Part shown: piece by piece, positions 51,472 to 60,371 of the stretch | How the letters are laid out: the number at the start of each line of letters is the position of its first letter | Numbering within the stretch: position 1 is the stretch's first letter | From: Acidimicrobiales bacterium | GTDB lineage: Bacteria; Actinomycetota; Acidimicrobiia; Acidimicrobiales; Aldehydirespiratoraceae | Length of the DNA: 64,000 nucleotides | Assembly (NCBI GenBank): GCA_029246685.1 | Contig: JAQWMR010000016.1 | Location: forward strand, 898,877 to 962,876 | Direction of reading: 5' to 3' | Notes under the pieces: model-generated | Seen by the model: only the letters and a program-made list of their open reading frames with translations | Database searches by the model: none | What the model was told of the DNA's origin: nothing | Position numbers and translations under genes: made by a program

Positions 51472-51948
51472 TCAGGGGTGGGCGGCTTGGATGTCGTGGA
51501 GGCGACGTCGCATTCGCTCGGCACGGGCGGGTTCGTCGGCATAGCGGTTGTTTCGCTGGGCGAGATCGTGCGTCAGCTCGAACAGCTCGCTCTCGGAGTC
51601 GTGCGACTCGTAGCCTCGTTCGGCGCGGAACCACTCGGGTTCCGGCCGCATGCCGCCGCTGGCCCGGTCGATCAGCACCCACTCGTGCTCGCGCAGCGCA
51701 AAAACATCGCCGCGTTCCAAGACGACGGTGCGCTCCTCGCCGGCCCCGTCGCGAAGAACGATGTCGAAGCGGCCGTCGAGAACGAGGAAGAACTCGTCGG
51801 TGTCGTCGTGGGCATGCCACACGTAGTCGCCGAGCGTGTGGGCGATGCGGACGTCGTAGTCGTTCATCGTCGTGACGATACGTGGGCTGTAGAGCTCGTC
51901 GAACGAGGCGAGGGCCTCAGTCAGATTCACGGGTTGGTCTATGTCCAC
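51472..51948 (-). CDS. Cupin-sulfatase-tail chimera
   Basis: 158 aa from GTG 51948. Residues 1-85 are a cupin start: EALASFDELYSPRIVTTMND, then VWHAHDDTDEFFLVLDGRFD (His metal ligands) and LERGDVFAL. Relatives then continue VPRGVEHRP. Here the frame passes instead into REHEWVLIDRASGG and SELFELTHDLAQRNNRYADE, the typical last 70 residues of an arylsulfatase. The second cupin motif is missing. It looks like a deletion that fused two genes in frame. Divergent from trmL. Confidence 0.65.
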   Translation of the reverse strand: MDIDQPVNLTEALASFDELYSPRIVTTMNDYDVRIAHTLGDYVWHAHDDTDEFFLVLDGRFDIVLRDGAGEERTVVLERGDVFALREHEWVLIDRASGGMRPEPEWFRAERGYESHDSESELFELTHDLAQRNNRYADEPARAERMRRRLHDIQAAHP

Positions 51949-51969
51949 CTGTCTACACATCTGCTTACG

Positions 51970-52491
51970 ATGACGTCCGTGCACGTCGTCCTCGTCCAGC
52001 CGGAGATTGCTCCCAACACCGGCGCGATCATCCGCCTCTGCGCTAACACCGGCGCAACGCTGCACCTCGTCGAACCGCTCGGCTTCGAACTCGGTGACCG
52101 TCTCCTCCGCCGCGGCGGGCTGGACTATCACGAGTACGCCGACATGCACGTCCACGCCGACCTCGACGCGGTCGCGGCCACCCTGACGGGACGATGGTTC
52201 GGCTTCTCCGCCCGCTCGACACGGCGCTACACGGACATCGCCTACGAGGACGACGACGTCCTCGTCTTCGGGACGGAGCGCGCTGGCCTCACGCCCGAAC
52301 AGAAGGAACGCTTTCCGGCAGAGCAGTTGCTGACGATCCCGATGCTGGCCGGCAACCGCAGCATGAATCTGGCCAACGCCGTCTCCGTCGTGGTCTACGA
52401 GGCCTGGCGCCAGGCCGACTTCGCCGGCGCCGGCGCGGACCAGCCCGGGCTCACCTCGGAAACCACCGCCACCGCGCCATTCGATTCCTAG
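51970..52491 (+). CDS. trmL: tRNA (cytidine-34-2'-O)-methyltransferase
   Basis: 173 aa from ATG 51970. SPOUT-class enzyme that methylates the wobble base of tRNA-Leu. Motifs: LVQPEIAPNTGAIIRLCANT, HLVEPLGFEL, LVFGTERAGL and the knotted C-terminal IPMLAGNRSMNLANAVSVVVYE with the conserved serine/asparagine. Followed after the stop by the convergent DUF2809 gene, whose 3' end it overlaps by 4 nt. Confidence 0.94.
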   Translation: MTSVHVVLVQPEIAPNTGAIIRLCANTGATLHLVEPLGFELGDRLLRRGGLDYHEYADMHVHADLDAVAATLTGRWFGFSARSTRRYTDIAYEDDDVLVFGTERAGLTPEQKERFPAEQLLTIPMLAGNRSMNLANAVSVVVYEAWRQADFAGAGADQPGLTSETTATAPFDS

Positions 52492-53006
52492 ATCGCTCGC
52501 TCCTCGACGAGACGGCGCATTCCCTCACGCCACCCCGTGGGCGGGCGACCGACGGGCTCTACGCGTTCGCCGCTGGAGCGATCGGCCGACGGCCTCGGCG
52601 CGACGACCGCGCCGTCGGGATCGTCGGGATCGTCGGCGTAGCGAAGCCTGTCGAGTAACAACCAGCCGAACGCGGCGCCGACGGCGTAGCGGACGAGATC
52701 GCCCCAGAGCCATCCCCGGCCGAGCACGAGTGCGGCCAGGTCGTTCTCCCGTAGATCCTCGAGCCACTCCGGCGTCCAGAGCTGAGACAGCTCGACCGCG
52801 ATCGCGATCGCAAGACCAGCGGCCGCGAGAACCCGGCTGGGCCGATCCGGCCAGACGAACGCCAAACCGAGCACGACCGCCGTCGCCCACAACGTGTCGC
52901 CCGCGTGATCGGCGACGACGTCTGGAAGCGAGTCGATCCGTCGCGAGGCGAGACCCGCAACGAGGACAGCCGCGAGGACCGCCGCGATTCGGACCTTGGC
53001 CGGCAC
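52488..53006 (-). CDS. DUF2809 membrane protein
   Basis: 172 aa from GTG 53006, four nt after the sulfatase stop. Three or four helices, with DTLWATAVVLGLAFVWP, VELSQLWTPEWLEDLRENDL and GDLVRYAVGAAFGWLLL. This is the DUF2809 pattern (related to VanZ-like proteins). Function unknown. Charged C-terminal tail with Asp-rich segment DDPDDPDG. Position suggests co-transcription with the sulfatase. Confidence 0.8.
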   Translation of the reverse strand: MPAKVRIAAVLAAVLVAGLASRRIDSLPDVVADHAGDTLWATAVVLGLAFVWPDRPSRVLAAAGLAIAIAVELSQLWTPEWLEDLRENDLAALVLGRGWLWGDLVRYAVGAAFGWLLLDRLRYADDPDDPDGAVVAPRPSADRSSGERVEPVGRPPTGWREGMRRLVEERAI

Positions 53007-53010
53007 CGCT

Positions 53011-55311
53011 TCAGACCTTCTTCCACTCCCGCCGAGGAGTCCACACCTGCGAGTCCGGGTCGGTCTCGAGCTCCACGCAGCGAAGGCTGCCGGTAAAGGG
53101 GAACGCCCCCTCATAGTCCTCGTAGGCGACCGGCGGGCCCCAGCTCTCGCCGACACAGAACCCTTCCTGTACCATCGAGAAGCCCATCGGGGCGATCCGC
53201 ATCCGCTCGTTGCGTCCGACCTCTTCGCCGTCCACGAGGAGGCGGGCGGTCCCCCACCCTTGCTCGATCGGCTCGTACTCGACGCGGACCGCAACCTCAC
53301 GGCCGACCGGTAGCGGCTCGGCACCGGCGACTTCCGTGAACTCCATGCGCAGCACGTTGTTTACGTAGCGGGGCCGACCGTTCTGGAGGAACAGCACCCA
53401 CCCTCCGAGCTCCGCTCCCTGCGACGCCAGCACACCCTCGTCGTCCGCCGACTGGAGCGTCACATGGGCGGTGATCGCATGCCGGGCGTTGAGGATCCGC
53501 GGCAGCGACGGGTTCGGAATCGGTTTCGTGCCCGGGTAGTACCGGTAGACGTCGCGGTCCTCGCTGGCCGCCGGCCGCTTCGGGTCGATGAAGCGGTCGC
53601 GGCCACGATCGTCGAGCGGCAACACGTTGTGGCTGCGGGCCTCGTCCCACCACAGATCGATGAGCTCGGCGAGCTTCTCCGGGTGCTCGTCGGCGACATC
53701 GTGGGCCTGCGAGTAGTCGACGTCCTGGTGGTAGAGCTCCCACTGATCATCGTCCCAGTCCGTGCCCGCTCGGTGCCAGGTGACCGCGGTCCAGCCGTCG
53801 TGCCAGATCGCACGACTCCCGAGCATCTCGTAGTACTGCGTGTCGCGAACCTCGCCAGCGTCCGGCTGCCGAATCGTGGACGCGAAGCTGTGACCCTCGA
53901 GCGGCATCTGGTCCACGCCGTTGACCCTCTCCGGCACCGGCAGCCCGGCGATCTCCAGCAGGGTCGGATAGACGTCGGTGACGTGGTGGTACTGGCTGCG
54001 GATCGCGCCGGCGTCGTCGATGCCCTTGGGCCAGTGGACGATCATCGGGTCGGTGTTGGCGCCCCGATGGGTGTCGCGCTTCCAGCGCTTGAACGGCGTG
54101 TTGCCTGCCTGGGACCAGCCCATCGCGTAATGCGGGTCGGTACCGGGGCCGCCGAGTTCATCGATGTCGCCGAGCATCTCCTCGATCGACTGGTTCATCG
54201 TGTTGCGGAACCGTTCGGTGTTCGTCGCGCCTCGCGGGCCGCCTTCAGAACTCGCGCCGTTGTCGGACAAGAAGACGACGAGGGTGTCGTCGAACACCTC
54301 GAGATCGCGCATCGCGTCCACCAGCCGGCCGATCTGGGCATCGGTGTGATCGACGAATCCGGCGTAGACCTCCATCTGGCGTCGGAAGAGCCGCTGCGAA
54401 TCCTCATCGAGGTCATCCCATGCCTGGACCATCTCGTTGCGGGGCGGGAGATCGCAATCGTCGGGGATGATCCCCATCGCCTTCTGCCGATCGAAGATGA
54501 TCTGGCGTTCTTCGTCCCAGCCGTGATCGAACTTCCCGCGGTAGTGCTCGATGAATTCCGGTGGCGCGTGGAACGGGCAGTGCGGCGCGCCGAACGGGAG
54601 ATAGAGGAAGAACGGTCGCCCCGACGCCACCTGCTGTTGGTCGCGCAGCATGGTGATCGCCTTGTCCACGATGTCCTCACTCACGTGATACGGCGTACCC
54701 CGCTGGGTGACCTCCGGGGTGGGGATCCGGTGGTTGTCCTCGGTGAGCATCGGGTGCCACTGGTCGACCTCGCCCGGGAGGAAGCCGTAGAACCGCTCGA
54801 ACCCCTGACCGAGCGGCCATCGCTCGAATGGGCCGGCCGACGTCGCCTCGGAGGTGGGAGTGAGATGCCACTTGCCAGCGACATAAGTGGAGTACCCGGA
54901 CTGCTTCAGCACCTCGGCGATCGAAGCAGCCGACTTCGGGAGAAAGGCGTTGGACCCCGGGAAGCCGGTGGCCATCTCCGCGATCACCGCGAACCCGACA
55001 GAGTGATGGTTCCGGCCCGTCAGCAGCGCGGCGCGAGTGGGCGAGCACAGCGCCGTCGTGTGGAAGTTGTTGTATCGCAGCCCGTTCGCGGCGAGTGCGG
55101 CGGTGTGCGGCGCGTCGATCGACCCGCCGTAGCAGGACAGCTGCCCGAAACCGAGGTCGTCCAGCATGATGACGACGATGTTCGGTGCGCCCTCGGGAGG
55201 ACGAGCCGGCTGAGGCCAATTGGACGTGGACTCGGCCAGCGTGGCACCGATGACGCCCCCGAACTCGTGCGCAGGCGGCGGGAGGACGGTGCTCGGCGGT
55301 GGTTGGTCCAT
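53011..55311 (-). CDS. Arylsulfatase with C-terminal beta-sandwich
   Basis: 766 aa from ATG 55311. Type I sulfatase: NIVVIMLDDLGFGQLSCYGG (metal Asps), then the formylglycine signature LCSPTRAALLTGRNHHSVG (Cys modified by FGE), GKWHLTP, and the late FLSDNGASSEGG. Residues 1-45 show no clear signal peptide. From about residue 610 there is a ConA-like domain (ITAHVTLQSADDEG ... VGREVAVRVEYEP). This resembles the large actinobacterial/pseudomonad AtsA-like enzymes. It is second in the set MBL-sulfatase-DUF2809, starting two bases after the MBL stop. Confidence 0.9.
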   Translation of the reverse strand: MDQPPPSTVLPPPAHEFGGVIGATLAESTSNWPQPARPPEGAPNIVVIMLDDLGFGQLSCYGGSIDAPHTAALAANGLRYNNFHTTALCSPTRAALLTGRNHHSVGFAVIAEMATGFPGSNAFLPKSAASIAEVLKQSGYSTYVAGKWHLTPTSEATSAGPFERWPLGQGFERFYGFLPGEVDQWHPMLTEDNHRIPTPEVTQRGTPYHVSEDIVDKAITMLRDQQQVASGRPFFLYLPFGAPHCPFHAPPEFIEHYRGKFDHGWDEERQIIFDRQKAMGIIPDDCDLPPRNEMVQAWDDLDEDSQRLFRRQMEVYAGFVDHTDAQIGRLVDAMRDLEVFDDTLVVFLSDNGASSEGGPRGATNTERFRNTMNQSIEEMLGDIDELGGPGTDPHYAMGWSQAGNTPFKRWKRDTHRGANTDPMIVHWPKGIDDAGAIRSQYHHVTDVYPTLLEIAGLPVPERVNGVDQMPLEGHSFASTIRQPDAGEVRDTQYYEMLGSRAIWHDGWTAVTWHRAGTDWDDDQWELYHQDVDYSQAHDVADEHPEKLAELIDLWWDEARSHNVLPLDDRGRDRFIDPKRPAASEDRDVYRYYPGTKPIPNPSLPRILNARHAITAHVTLQSADDEGVLASQGAELGGWVLFLQNGRPRYVNNVLRMEFTEVAGAEPLPVGREVAVRVEYEPIEQGWGTARLLVDGEEVGRNERMRIAPMGFSMVQEGFCVGESWGPPVAYEDYEGAFPFTGSLRCVELETDPDSQVWTPRREWKKV

Positions 55312-55312
55312 G

Positions 55313-57019
55313 TCAGCCTCCGAAGCTGGGGTGGTCGAAGCAGGCCAGGACGGCGTCAATACGGGATCGGTCGCCCGTCGTGGTCACCTGTTCGTCGTCG
55401 ATTGCGCTCGCCATCGTCGTGCGGTCCGAACAGATCGTGGCCCACGTGTCGAGATCGAGGCTCAGCTCGAGCTCGGCCCCAGTTCCATCCGTGGGAACGG
55501 CGACGTGGTGGCGAACGTGCAACCCCGCCGTGGCTCCGTCGACGAACCGCCAGCGCAGGTGGTCGTCCACACCGGCGGCGGCGGCCGGGTCGACCAGCAC
55601 CCGCAGCGCGTGCACCGTGATGGACGGCTGCGCCGCGAGGACGGCACCGCGGCCGAAGACGTGCGTGCGCATACGGTCGAGCGGCACGGTGCCTTCGAGA
55701 TCCAGCGCTCGGGTGAGGCACCAGTTGCGGATGTTCGCCGCGGTGCTCCGTTGGCCGACCGTCCGCAACGCCTCGGCGAGAAGCGCCCGGTCAGCCTCGT
55801 CCGTATCGGTCCGGCGTGCCAACCAGCCGCCGAGCTCCAAGGCCCAGCGCAGATCGTCGCCGTCGATCGCTGCGCGAACCTTCGAGCGAACGGCATCGGC
55901 ACCGCCGAACCCGTCGATCAACCGGTCAGACCGCTCGGCGGGAGGGAGTGGGAAGAGCTGGGTCTCGTCGCCGTCGAACCAACCGACGACGCCGTGGTGG
56001 ATCTGGCGCACGTGATGCTCCGCCAAGCCATAGCGCTGCCGGGTGAGCGCACCGCCTTCGTAGAGCGCCGGCAGCTGCGCGAACTCCCCGAGCTCGGCAC
56101 TGGTCAGGTCCTTGTTCACCCCACGCACCGTCTGATCCCAGAGGAACTGGATCGAGTCTCGATCGAGCGTCACCTCACGTTCGATCTCGTCGCGCCCACT
56201 GAGCGGCACACCGTGAGCGCCGACGAGGTGCTCGGCCTGGAGGCCTATCAGGTGATCCAGACCGTCCAGCAGGATGCGGGGATCTCGGTACTCCTCGCCC
56301 CGAATGGCGAAGACGTTGAACAGCGCCGGCCACGCGATGTTGTGCACGCACGTGGCGAGCTCGGGGAACCAGATCGTGATCGAGTCGTCCGCATCCGAGG
56401 GTGCCAACGTCATCTCCACCTGGAGTCCGGCGATCGTCGTGCTGACCGAACCCTGCACCACCTCGGTGGGCGGAAGGAATCCGACGGTGTGGGGCGCATG
56501 ATCAGCGCGCCGGAAGCTCTGGCCGAGACCGACGTTGATGAGGCCGTCCTCACCGTCCTCGCCGAGCAACAGGCCGAACTGGTGAATGGCGCCCCGCGAC
56601 GCTGATGCCGACAGCTCCACGCCCGTACGCTCGCGGTTCACGACGATGCGTTCGTGCCCCCAGACCGGCACGGTGTCGCCCGCGCCGGGAATCGCCGTCG
56701 TGCCGCCGACGTAGTGGGAGTGCGTGTAGATGACTGCCACCACCCGGGCATTCGTCTCCTCACGCAAGGCGTCGAGCGACCACTGCATCTCCTGGGTCGA
56801 CTCGCCGGTGTCGATCGCGATCAGCCCCTCGGGACCTTCGACGAAGTTCTGGTTGGACAGGCCGTTGCCGACCACGGACCACACGCCGTCACGCACCCTG
56901 TGGACCGCTCGTTCGAACTGTCCGGTGTGATCGATGTGTGCGCGGTGGCCGCGCTGCCCGCCGGGCGCCGTGGACACCACTCCCGGGTCGGTCGAAAAGC
57001 TCGCAGGGATGTGGTTCAC
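55313..57019 (-). CDS. Alkylsulfatase-like MBL-fold protein
   Basis: 568 aa from GTG 57019, chosen because GGAG lies six bases before it and the sequence before is not homologous. It resembles class III alkylsulfatases (SdsA1/BDS1): GLSNQNFVEGPEGLIAIDTG, THSH, NVFAIRGEEYRDP, a dimerisation region and a C-terminal SCP2-like domain (THVFGRGAVLAAQPSITVHA). The first metal motif reads THSHYVGGT instead of THxHxDHxGG, so the aspartate-histidine pair is missing. Catalysis may be altered. Directly upstream of the arylsulfatase. Confidence 0.78.
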   Translation of the reverse strand: MNHIPASFSTDPGVVSTAPGGQRGHRAHIDHTGQFERAVHRVRDGVWSVVGNGLSNQNFVEGPEGLIAIDTGESTQEMQWSLDALREETNARVVAVIYTHSHYVGGTTAIPGAGDTVPVWGHERIVVNRERTGVELSASASRGAIHQFGLLLGEDGEDGLINVGLGQSFRRADHAPHTVGFLPPTEVVQGSVSTTIAGLQVEMTLAPSDADDSITIWFPELATCVHNIAWPALFNVFAIRGEEYRDPRILLDGLDHLIGLQAEHLVGAHGVPLSGRDEIEREVTLDRDSIQFLWDQTVRGVNKDLTSAELGEFAQLPALYEGGALTRQRYGLAEHHVRQIHHGVVGWFDGDETQLFPLPPAERSDRLIDGFGGADAVRSKVRAAIDGDDLRWALELGGWLARRTDTDEADRALLAEALRTVGQRSTAANIRNWCLTRALDLEGTVPLDRMRTHVFGRGAVLAAQPSITVHALRVLVDPAAAAGVDDHLRWRFVDGATAGLHVRHHVAVPTDGTGAELELSLDLDTWATICSDRTTMASAIDDEQVTTTGDRSRIDAVLACFDHPSFGG

Positions 57020-57105
57020 GGTGATCTCCAGCTCGCGGGTCAGGGCCGCGCCACCGTAGTCACCAACGCCCAGCGGCGAGGAGGGCGACCCCTCCCTGCC
57101 TCGGG

Positions 57106-58026
57106 TCAGGCAGAGTGCGCGAGCGCCAAACCTGGGCGAGGCCAGGGGATCTCGACGAGCTGCCCAGTCCCGGACATGGTGCAGATCGCGCGTGGTTCGG
57201 TACCCACGAAGCAGATGTTCGTGACGAGCAGATCTTCGAGCGGTGTGTGCTCCACCACGCTGCCATCCGGTGAGATGGACGTGATGCCACCGTCGCCAAG
57301 GGTGCCCACGCACACCCACCCGTCACCGTCGACGGCGAGAGAGTCGAACAGCACGGCGCCGGACGCGCCGTGCAGGAGCTCGCCGCCCCCCGGGTTGATC
57401 GGGTTGGCGGCGTTCACTTCGCCGGGGCCGGTCACGGCCCAGGACCAGACCCGCCCGGTGTGGGTCTCTGCGGCGTAGAGCGCGGTTCCGTCGGGCGAGA
57501 GCCCGATGCCGTTGGGCGCATCGAGCGGGAAGACCGCTTCGGTGCACGAGGACCCGTCCGCCTTCGCGTAGTGCAGCCCAGTGCGATCGCTGGTGCGCTC
57601 GAGTCGGACGCCGTGATCGGTGAACCAGAAGCCGCCGTGGTGGTCGAACACGAGGTCGTTCGGCGCTCGCAACGGTCGCCCGGAGCTCTCGGTATAGAGC
57701 ACCTCGGACTCGCCGGTGGCCAGATCGACCCGCTGTATCGAGCCGCCGGTCCAGGTGTCCGGAACTGGGCCAGGGAGGTTGATGCCCATCGAGTTGTCGA
57801 ACGCGAAACAGCCGCCGTTGTTGGCGATGTAGCACTTCCCGTCCGGACCGATCGCGGCGCCGTTCGGCCCGCCGCCCAGATCAGCGATCACCTCGACCGC
57901 ACCGTCGGCGGTGACTCGGGTGAGCGTGCCTCGCTCGATCTCGACGAGAACGACACTTCCGTCGGCCATGGCGATGGGGCCTTCCGGGAACAAGAGGCCT
58001 GTGGCGAGGGTACGGATGTCCGTCAT
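57106..58026 (-). CDS. SMP-30/gluconolactonase-like hydrolase
   Basis: 306 aa. Six-bladed propeller with FPEGPIAMADGSVVLVEI (first metal Glu), GGPNGAAIGPDGKCYIANNG, APNDLVFDHHGGFWFTDHG (Asn ligand) and LDAPNGIGLSPDGTALYAAE (Asp/Asn). These match the calcium- or zinc-binding lactonases that open sugar lactones. It ends 87 nt upstream of the alkylsulfatase start. Whether sugar-derived or xenobiotic lactones are used is not visible. Confidence 0.9.
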   Translation of the reverse strand: MTDIRTLATGLLFPEGPIAMADGSVVLVEIERGTLTRVTADGAVEVIADLGGGPNGAAIGPDGKCYIANNGGCFAFDNSMGINLPGPVPDTWTGGSIQRVDLATGESEVLYTESSGRPLRAPNDLVFDHHGGFWFTDHGVRLERTSDRTGLHYAKADGSSCTEAVFPLDAPNGIGLSPDGTALYAAETHTGRVWSWAVTGPGEVNAANPINPGGGELLHGASGAVLFDSLAVDGDGWVCVGTLGDGGITSISPDGSVVEHTPLEDLLVTNICFVGTEPRAICTMSGTGQLVEIPWPRPGLALAHSA

Positions 58027-58065
58027 GGCCGCATCCTAGGAGACCCATGCCCGTAGCGTGGAGGG

Positions 58066-58344
58066 GTGATTCTCGACGAACTCGAAGCTCTGTTGCGCGA
58101 GCGACGGAGCGCCGATCCCGCGCAGTCCTACACCGCCGCACTCCTCGCCGACCCCGATCTGGTCCAGCGCAAGATCATGGAGGAGGCATTCGAGGTGTGC
58201 CAGGAACTCGGCCGGGCGGACAACGACGCCGCACTCACCGCCGAGGAGGCGGCCGACGTGATCTACCACCTGCTCGTCGGGCTGGTGTCGGTCGACGTGC
58301 CTCTCGCCGATGTCCTCGCTGTGCTGGAAAGTCGGCGATCGTGA
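58066..58344 (+). CDS. hisE: Phosphoribosyl-ATP diphosphatase
   Basis: 92 aa from GTG 58066. All-alpha MazG-like enzyme for histidine step 2: LLADPDLVQRKIMEEAFEVC with metal-binding EExxE-type acidics, then AEEAADVIYHLLVGL. Overlaps hisG by GTGA. The neighbouring hisE-hisG order is the usual one in actinobacteria. Confidence 0.95.
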   Translation: MILDELEALLRERRSADPAQSYTAALLADPDLVQRKIMEEAFEVCQELGRADNDAALTAEEAADVIYHLLVGLVSVDVPLADVLAVLESRRS

Positions 58345-59186
58345 GCGCTCGGATCGCCGTCCCGTCCAAGGGTCGACTGCGCGACCGCGTCTTCGACCTC
58401 CTCCGCCACGCCGGCTACAACCTTCGTCAGCTCGGCACGGAGAACGCAGCGCTCCTCATCGAAGACATCGAGTTCATCGAGATGCGGCCTCGTGACGCGG
58501 CGGCATGGCTCCGCGCCGGTCGCCTCGACGCTGCCTTCATCTCCACCGACACCGCGCTCGAGCAGGGCATCGAAGAGTGGCCGGCCATCGACCTCGGCTT
58601 CTCCCGCTCGGACCTCGTTCTCGCGTGTCGCACCGATGCGCCCTACGCCTCGGCCGCGGATCTCGCCGGCAAGACCGTGGCGACCCATCTCCCGAACTGG
58701 ACGCATCGCTGGTTCGAGGAGAAGGGCATCGACGTCAACGTCGTGTCCATGGGCGGCTCGCTCGAGGGCATCTGCGCCCGCGGCCTGGCCGAGGCGATCG
58801 TGGATATGCGCGAAACGGGCAACAGTCTCCGACGCAACGCGCTTCACGTCATCGAGGAGGGCCCGGCCTGCCAGGCGATCTTCGCCTACCGTCCCGACGG
58901 CGAGACCGACGAAGTCGCCGGGCTGCTCCTGCGCATGGACGCGGCCCAGGCAGCCCGCTCTCGCCAGTACCTGATGATGCACATCCCGCCTGACCGGGTC
59001 GATGATCTCGAGAGCATCTTCCCCGGCCTTGCCGCACCGACCCTGCTGCCCCTCGCCGGCCGCAACGACCTGGTGGCTGTCCATCTCGTCGTGAAACGAG
59101 AACGCCTCTGGGCGAACCTGAGCGATCTACGCGAATTGGGTGCGACCGGCATCGTCGCCCTGCCCACCGACGCCATCCTCGAGTAG
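58341..59186 (+). CDS. hisG: ATP phosphoribosyltransferase
   Basis: 281 aa from GTG 58341 (GTGA overlap). First step of histidine synthesis. IAVPSKGRLRDRVFDLL at the start, GIEEWPAIDLGFSRSDLVLA, then VVSMGGSLEGICARGLAEAIVDM holding the PRPP loop. The C-terminal ACT-like HisG_C domain (SRQYLMMHIPPDRVDDL ... VVALPTDAILE-like ending) marks the long form, inhibited by histidine. No other his genes lie in the window. Confidence 0.96.
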   Translation: MSARIAVPSKGRLRDRVFDLLRHAGYNLRQLGTENAALLIEDIEFIEMRPRDAAAWLRAGRLDAAFISTDTALEQGIEEWPAIDLGFSRSDLVLACRTDAPYASAADLAGKTVATHLPNWTHRWFEEKGIDVNVVSMGGSLEGICARGLAEAIVDMRETGNSLRRNALHVIEEGPACQAIFAYRPDGETDEVAGLLLRMDAAQAARSRQYLMMHIPPDRVDDLESIFPGLAAPTLLPLAGRNDLVAVHLVVKRERLWANLSDLRELGATGIVALPTDAILE

Positions 59187-59189
59187 CGG

Positions 59190-59834
59190 GTGCATCGCCC
59201 ACTGCTGTTCGAAGGGCTCCCGGGATCGGGCAAGACGACGTGTTCGCGCGACGTCGCGCACTACCTCGAATCGCACGGCCGGCCGTCTCGTTGGGCTCTG
59301 GAGGAAGCGAGGGACCATCCGTGGTTCGGCGCCGCGTCCCGGGCATCGCATCGCGAGCCCGGCTTCGTCGAACGTGCGGTCGACGCATGGCATGACGTCG
59401 TTGCCGACCTCGACACCGCCTCGTGGGCACTCGACGGGGTCGCCTGGCAGTCGACGGTGCGATTCCTCTTCGAGCAGGACGCACCGACCGCCGAGATCAA
59501 GCGGTATTGGCGGTTGTTCGAGGCGGTCGTGACGCCGTATCGACCGGTCCTCGTTCACCTTCGGCATCCGGACGCACGCTCGTTCATCCGCGATCACACC
59601 ATCGAGGTGCGCTCGGACGTCTGGGACAAGATCGCCACCCATGTCCGCTCGACGCCCGTCGGACAACACCTCGTCGAGGAGGCCGACGAGCCTCACGTCG
59701 AGTTCTGGGTCCGATACCACGCGCTCTGTGATCACCTCGCCGCGTTGACCACGATTCCAGTCGTCGGAATCGATCTCGCGGCAGGCTGGCCCGACGGGCC
59801 CGGCCACATCGTGGACCTCATCGACCGCGTGTGA
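59190..59834 (+). CDS. P-loop kinase-like protein
   Basis: 214 aa from GTG 59190, three nt after hisG. Walker A GLPGSGKTTCSRDVAHYL near residue 9, a DxxSW-type segment and LVHLRHPDARSFIRDHT that could be the lid and nucleobase region. It resembles small nucleotide/AAA kinases, but no precise family is recognised. No Walker B motif is certain. It is the third gene after hisE and hisG, without evident pathway link. Confidence 0.6.
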   Translation: MHRPLLFEGLPGSGKTTCSRDVAHYLESHGRPSRWALEEARDHPWFGAASRASHREPGFVERAVDAWHDVVADLDTASWALDGVAWQSTVRFLFEQDAPTAEIKRYWRLFEAVVTPYRPVLVHLRHPDARSFIRDHTIEVRSDVWDKIATHVRSTPVGQHLVEEADEPHVEFWVRYHALCDHLAALTTIPVVGIDLAAGWPDGPGHIVDLIDRV

Positions 59835-59863
59835 GTGCCCGACCCAGCTGGCAGGATCTCGCC

Positions 59864-60364
59864 ATGCCGAAGTACTCCGACCTTCCCACCGTGTCTGTCA
59901 GCGTCGAGGTGGCCGCGTCACCCGCCGCCCTGTGGCCGATCATCAGCGATCCCGCGACGCCGGTTGCGTTCTCGGAAGAACTTGCCGCGGCGGAGTGGAT
60001 GCCGCCGCACACCGGCCCGGTCGAGGGCGCGGTGTTCGAGGGAACCAACCAGCACCCGGCGATCGGCGAGTGGAAGGTGCCGAACTACGTCGCCGTCTGC
60101 GAGCCGGAGAAGGAGTTCGGGTGGGACCCAGGCGGACCTGACGCGGCGTGGACCCGTTGGCGACTCCGCACCGAGGCGAACGGCGACACCACAACGCTCA
60201 CCTTCTGGGCCCAGATGGGCTTCGGCCCGAGCGGCCTGACCCCCGCCATCGAGGCGATGCCGGACCGCGAAGAAGAGATCGTCGCCCGTCGGCTCGGCGA
60301 GTGGGAGGCCAGCATGGTGGCCACCATCAAGGGCATCAAAGCCATCGCCGAAGCCGCCGCCTGA
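59864..60364 (+). CDS. SRPBCC family protein
   Basis: 166 aa from ATG 59864; GTG 59831 is an alternative. VSVEVAASPAALWPIISDPATPV is the first strand and helix of the START/polyketide-cyclase-like fold, followed by FEGTNQHPAIGEWKVPNYV and a terminal amphipathic helix. Hydrophobic-ligand binding protein of unknown role. Convergent with the broken VOC gene at a 7-nt gap. Confidence 0.8.
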   Translation: MPKYSDLPTVSVSVEVAASPAALWPIISDPATPVAFSEELAAAEWMPPHTGPVEGAVFEGTNQHPAIGEWKVPNYVAVCEPEKEFGWDPGGPDAAWTRWRLRTEANGDTTTLTFWAQMGFGPSGLTPAIEAMPDREEEIVARRLGEWEASMVATIKGIKAIAEAAA

Positions 60365-60371
60365 CCCCTTT

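Noticed and set aside
53464-55620. 718-codon plus-strand frame across the arylsulfatase
   Set aside because: Antisense of a gene with full sulfatase motifs; composition typical of GC-rich shadow frames.
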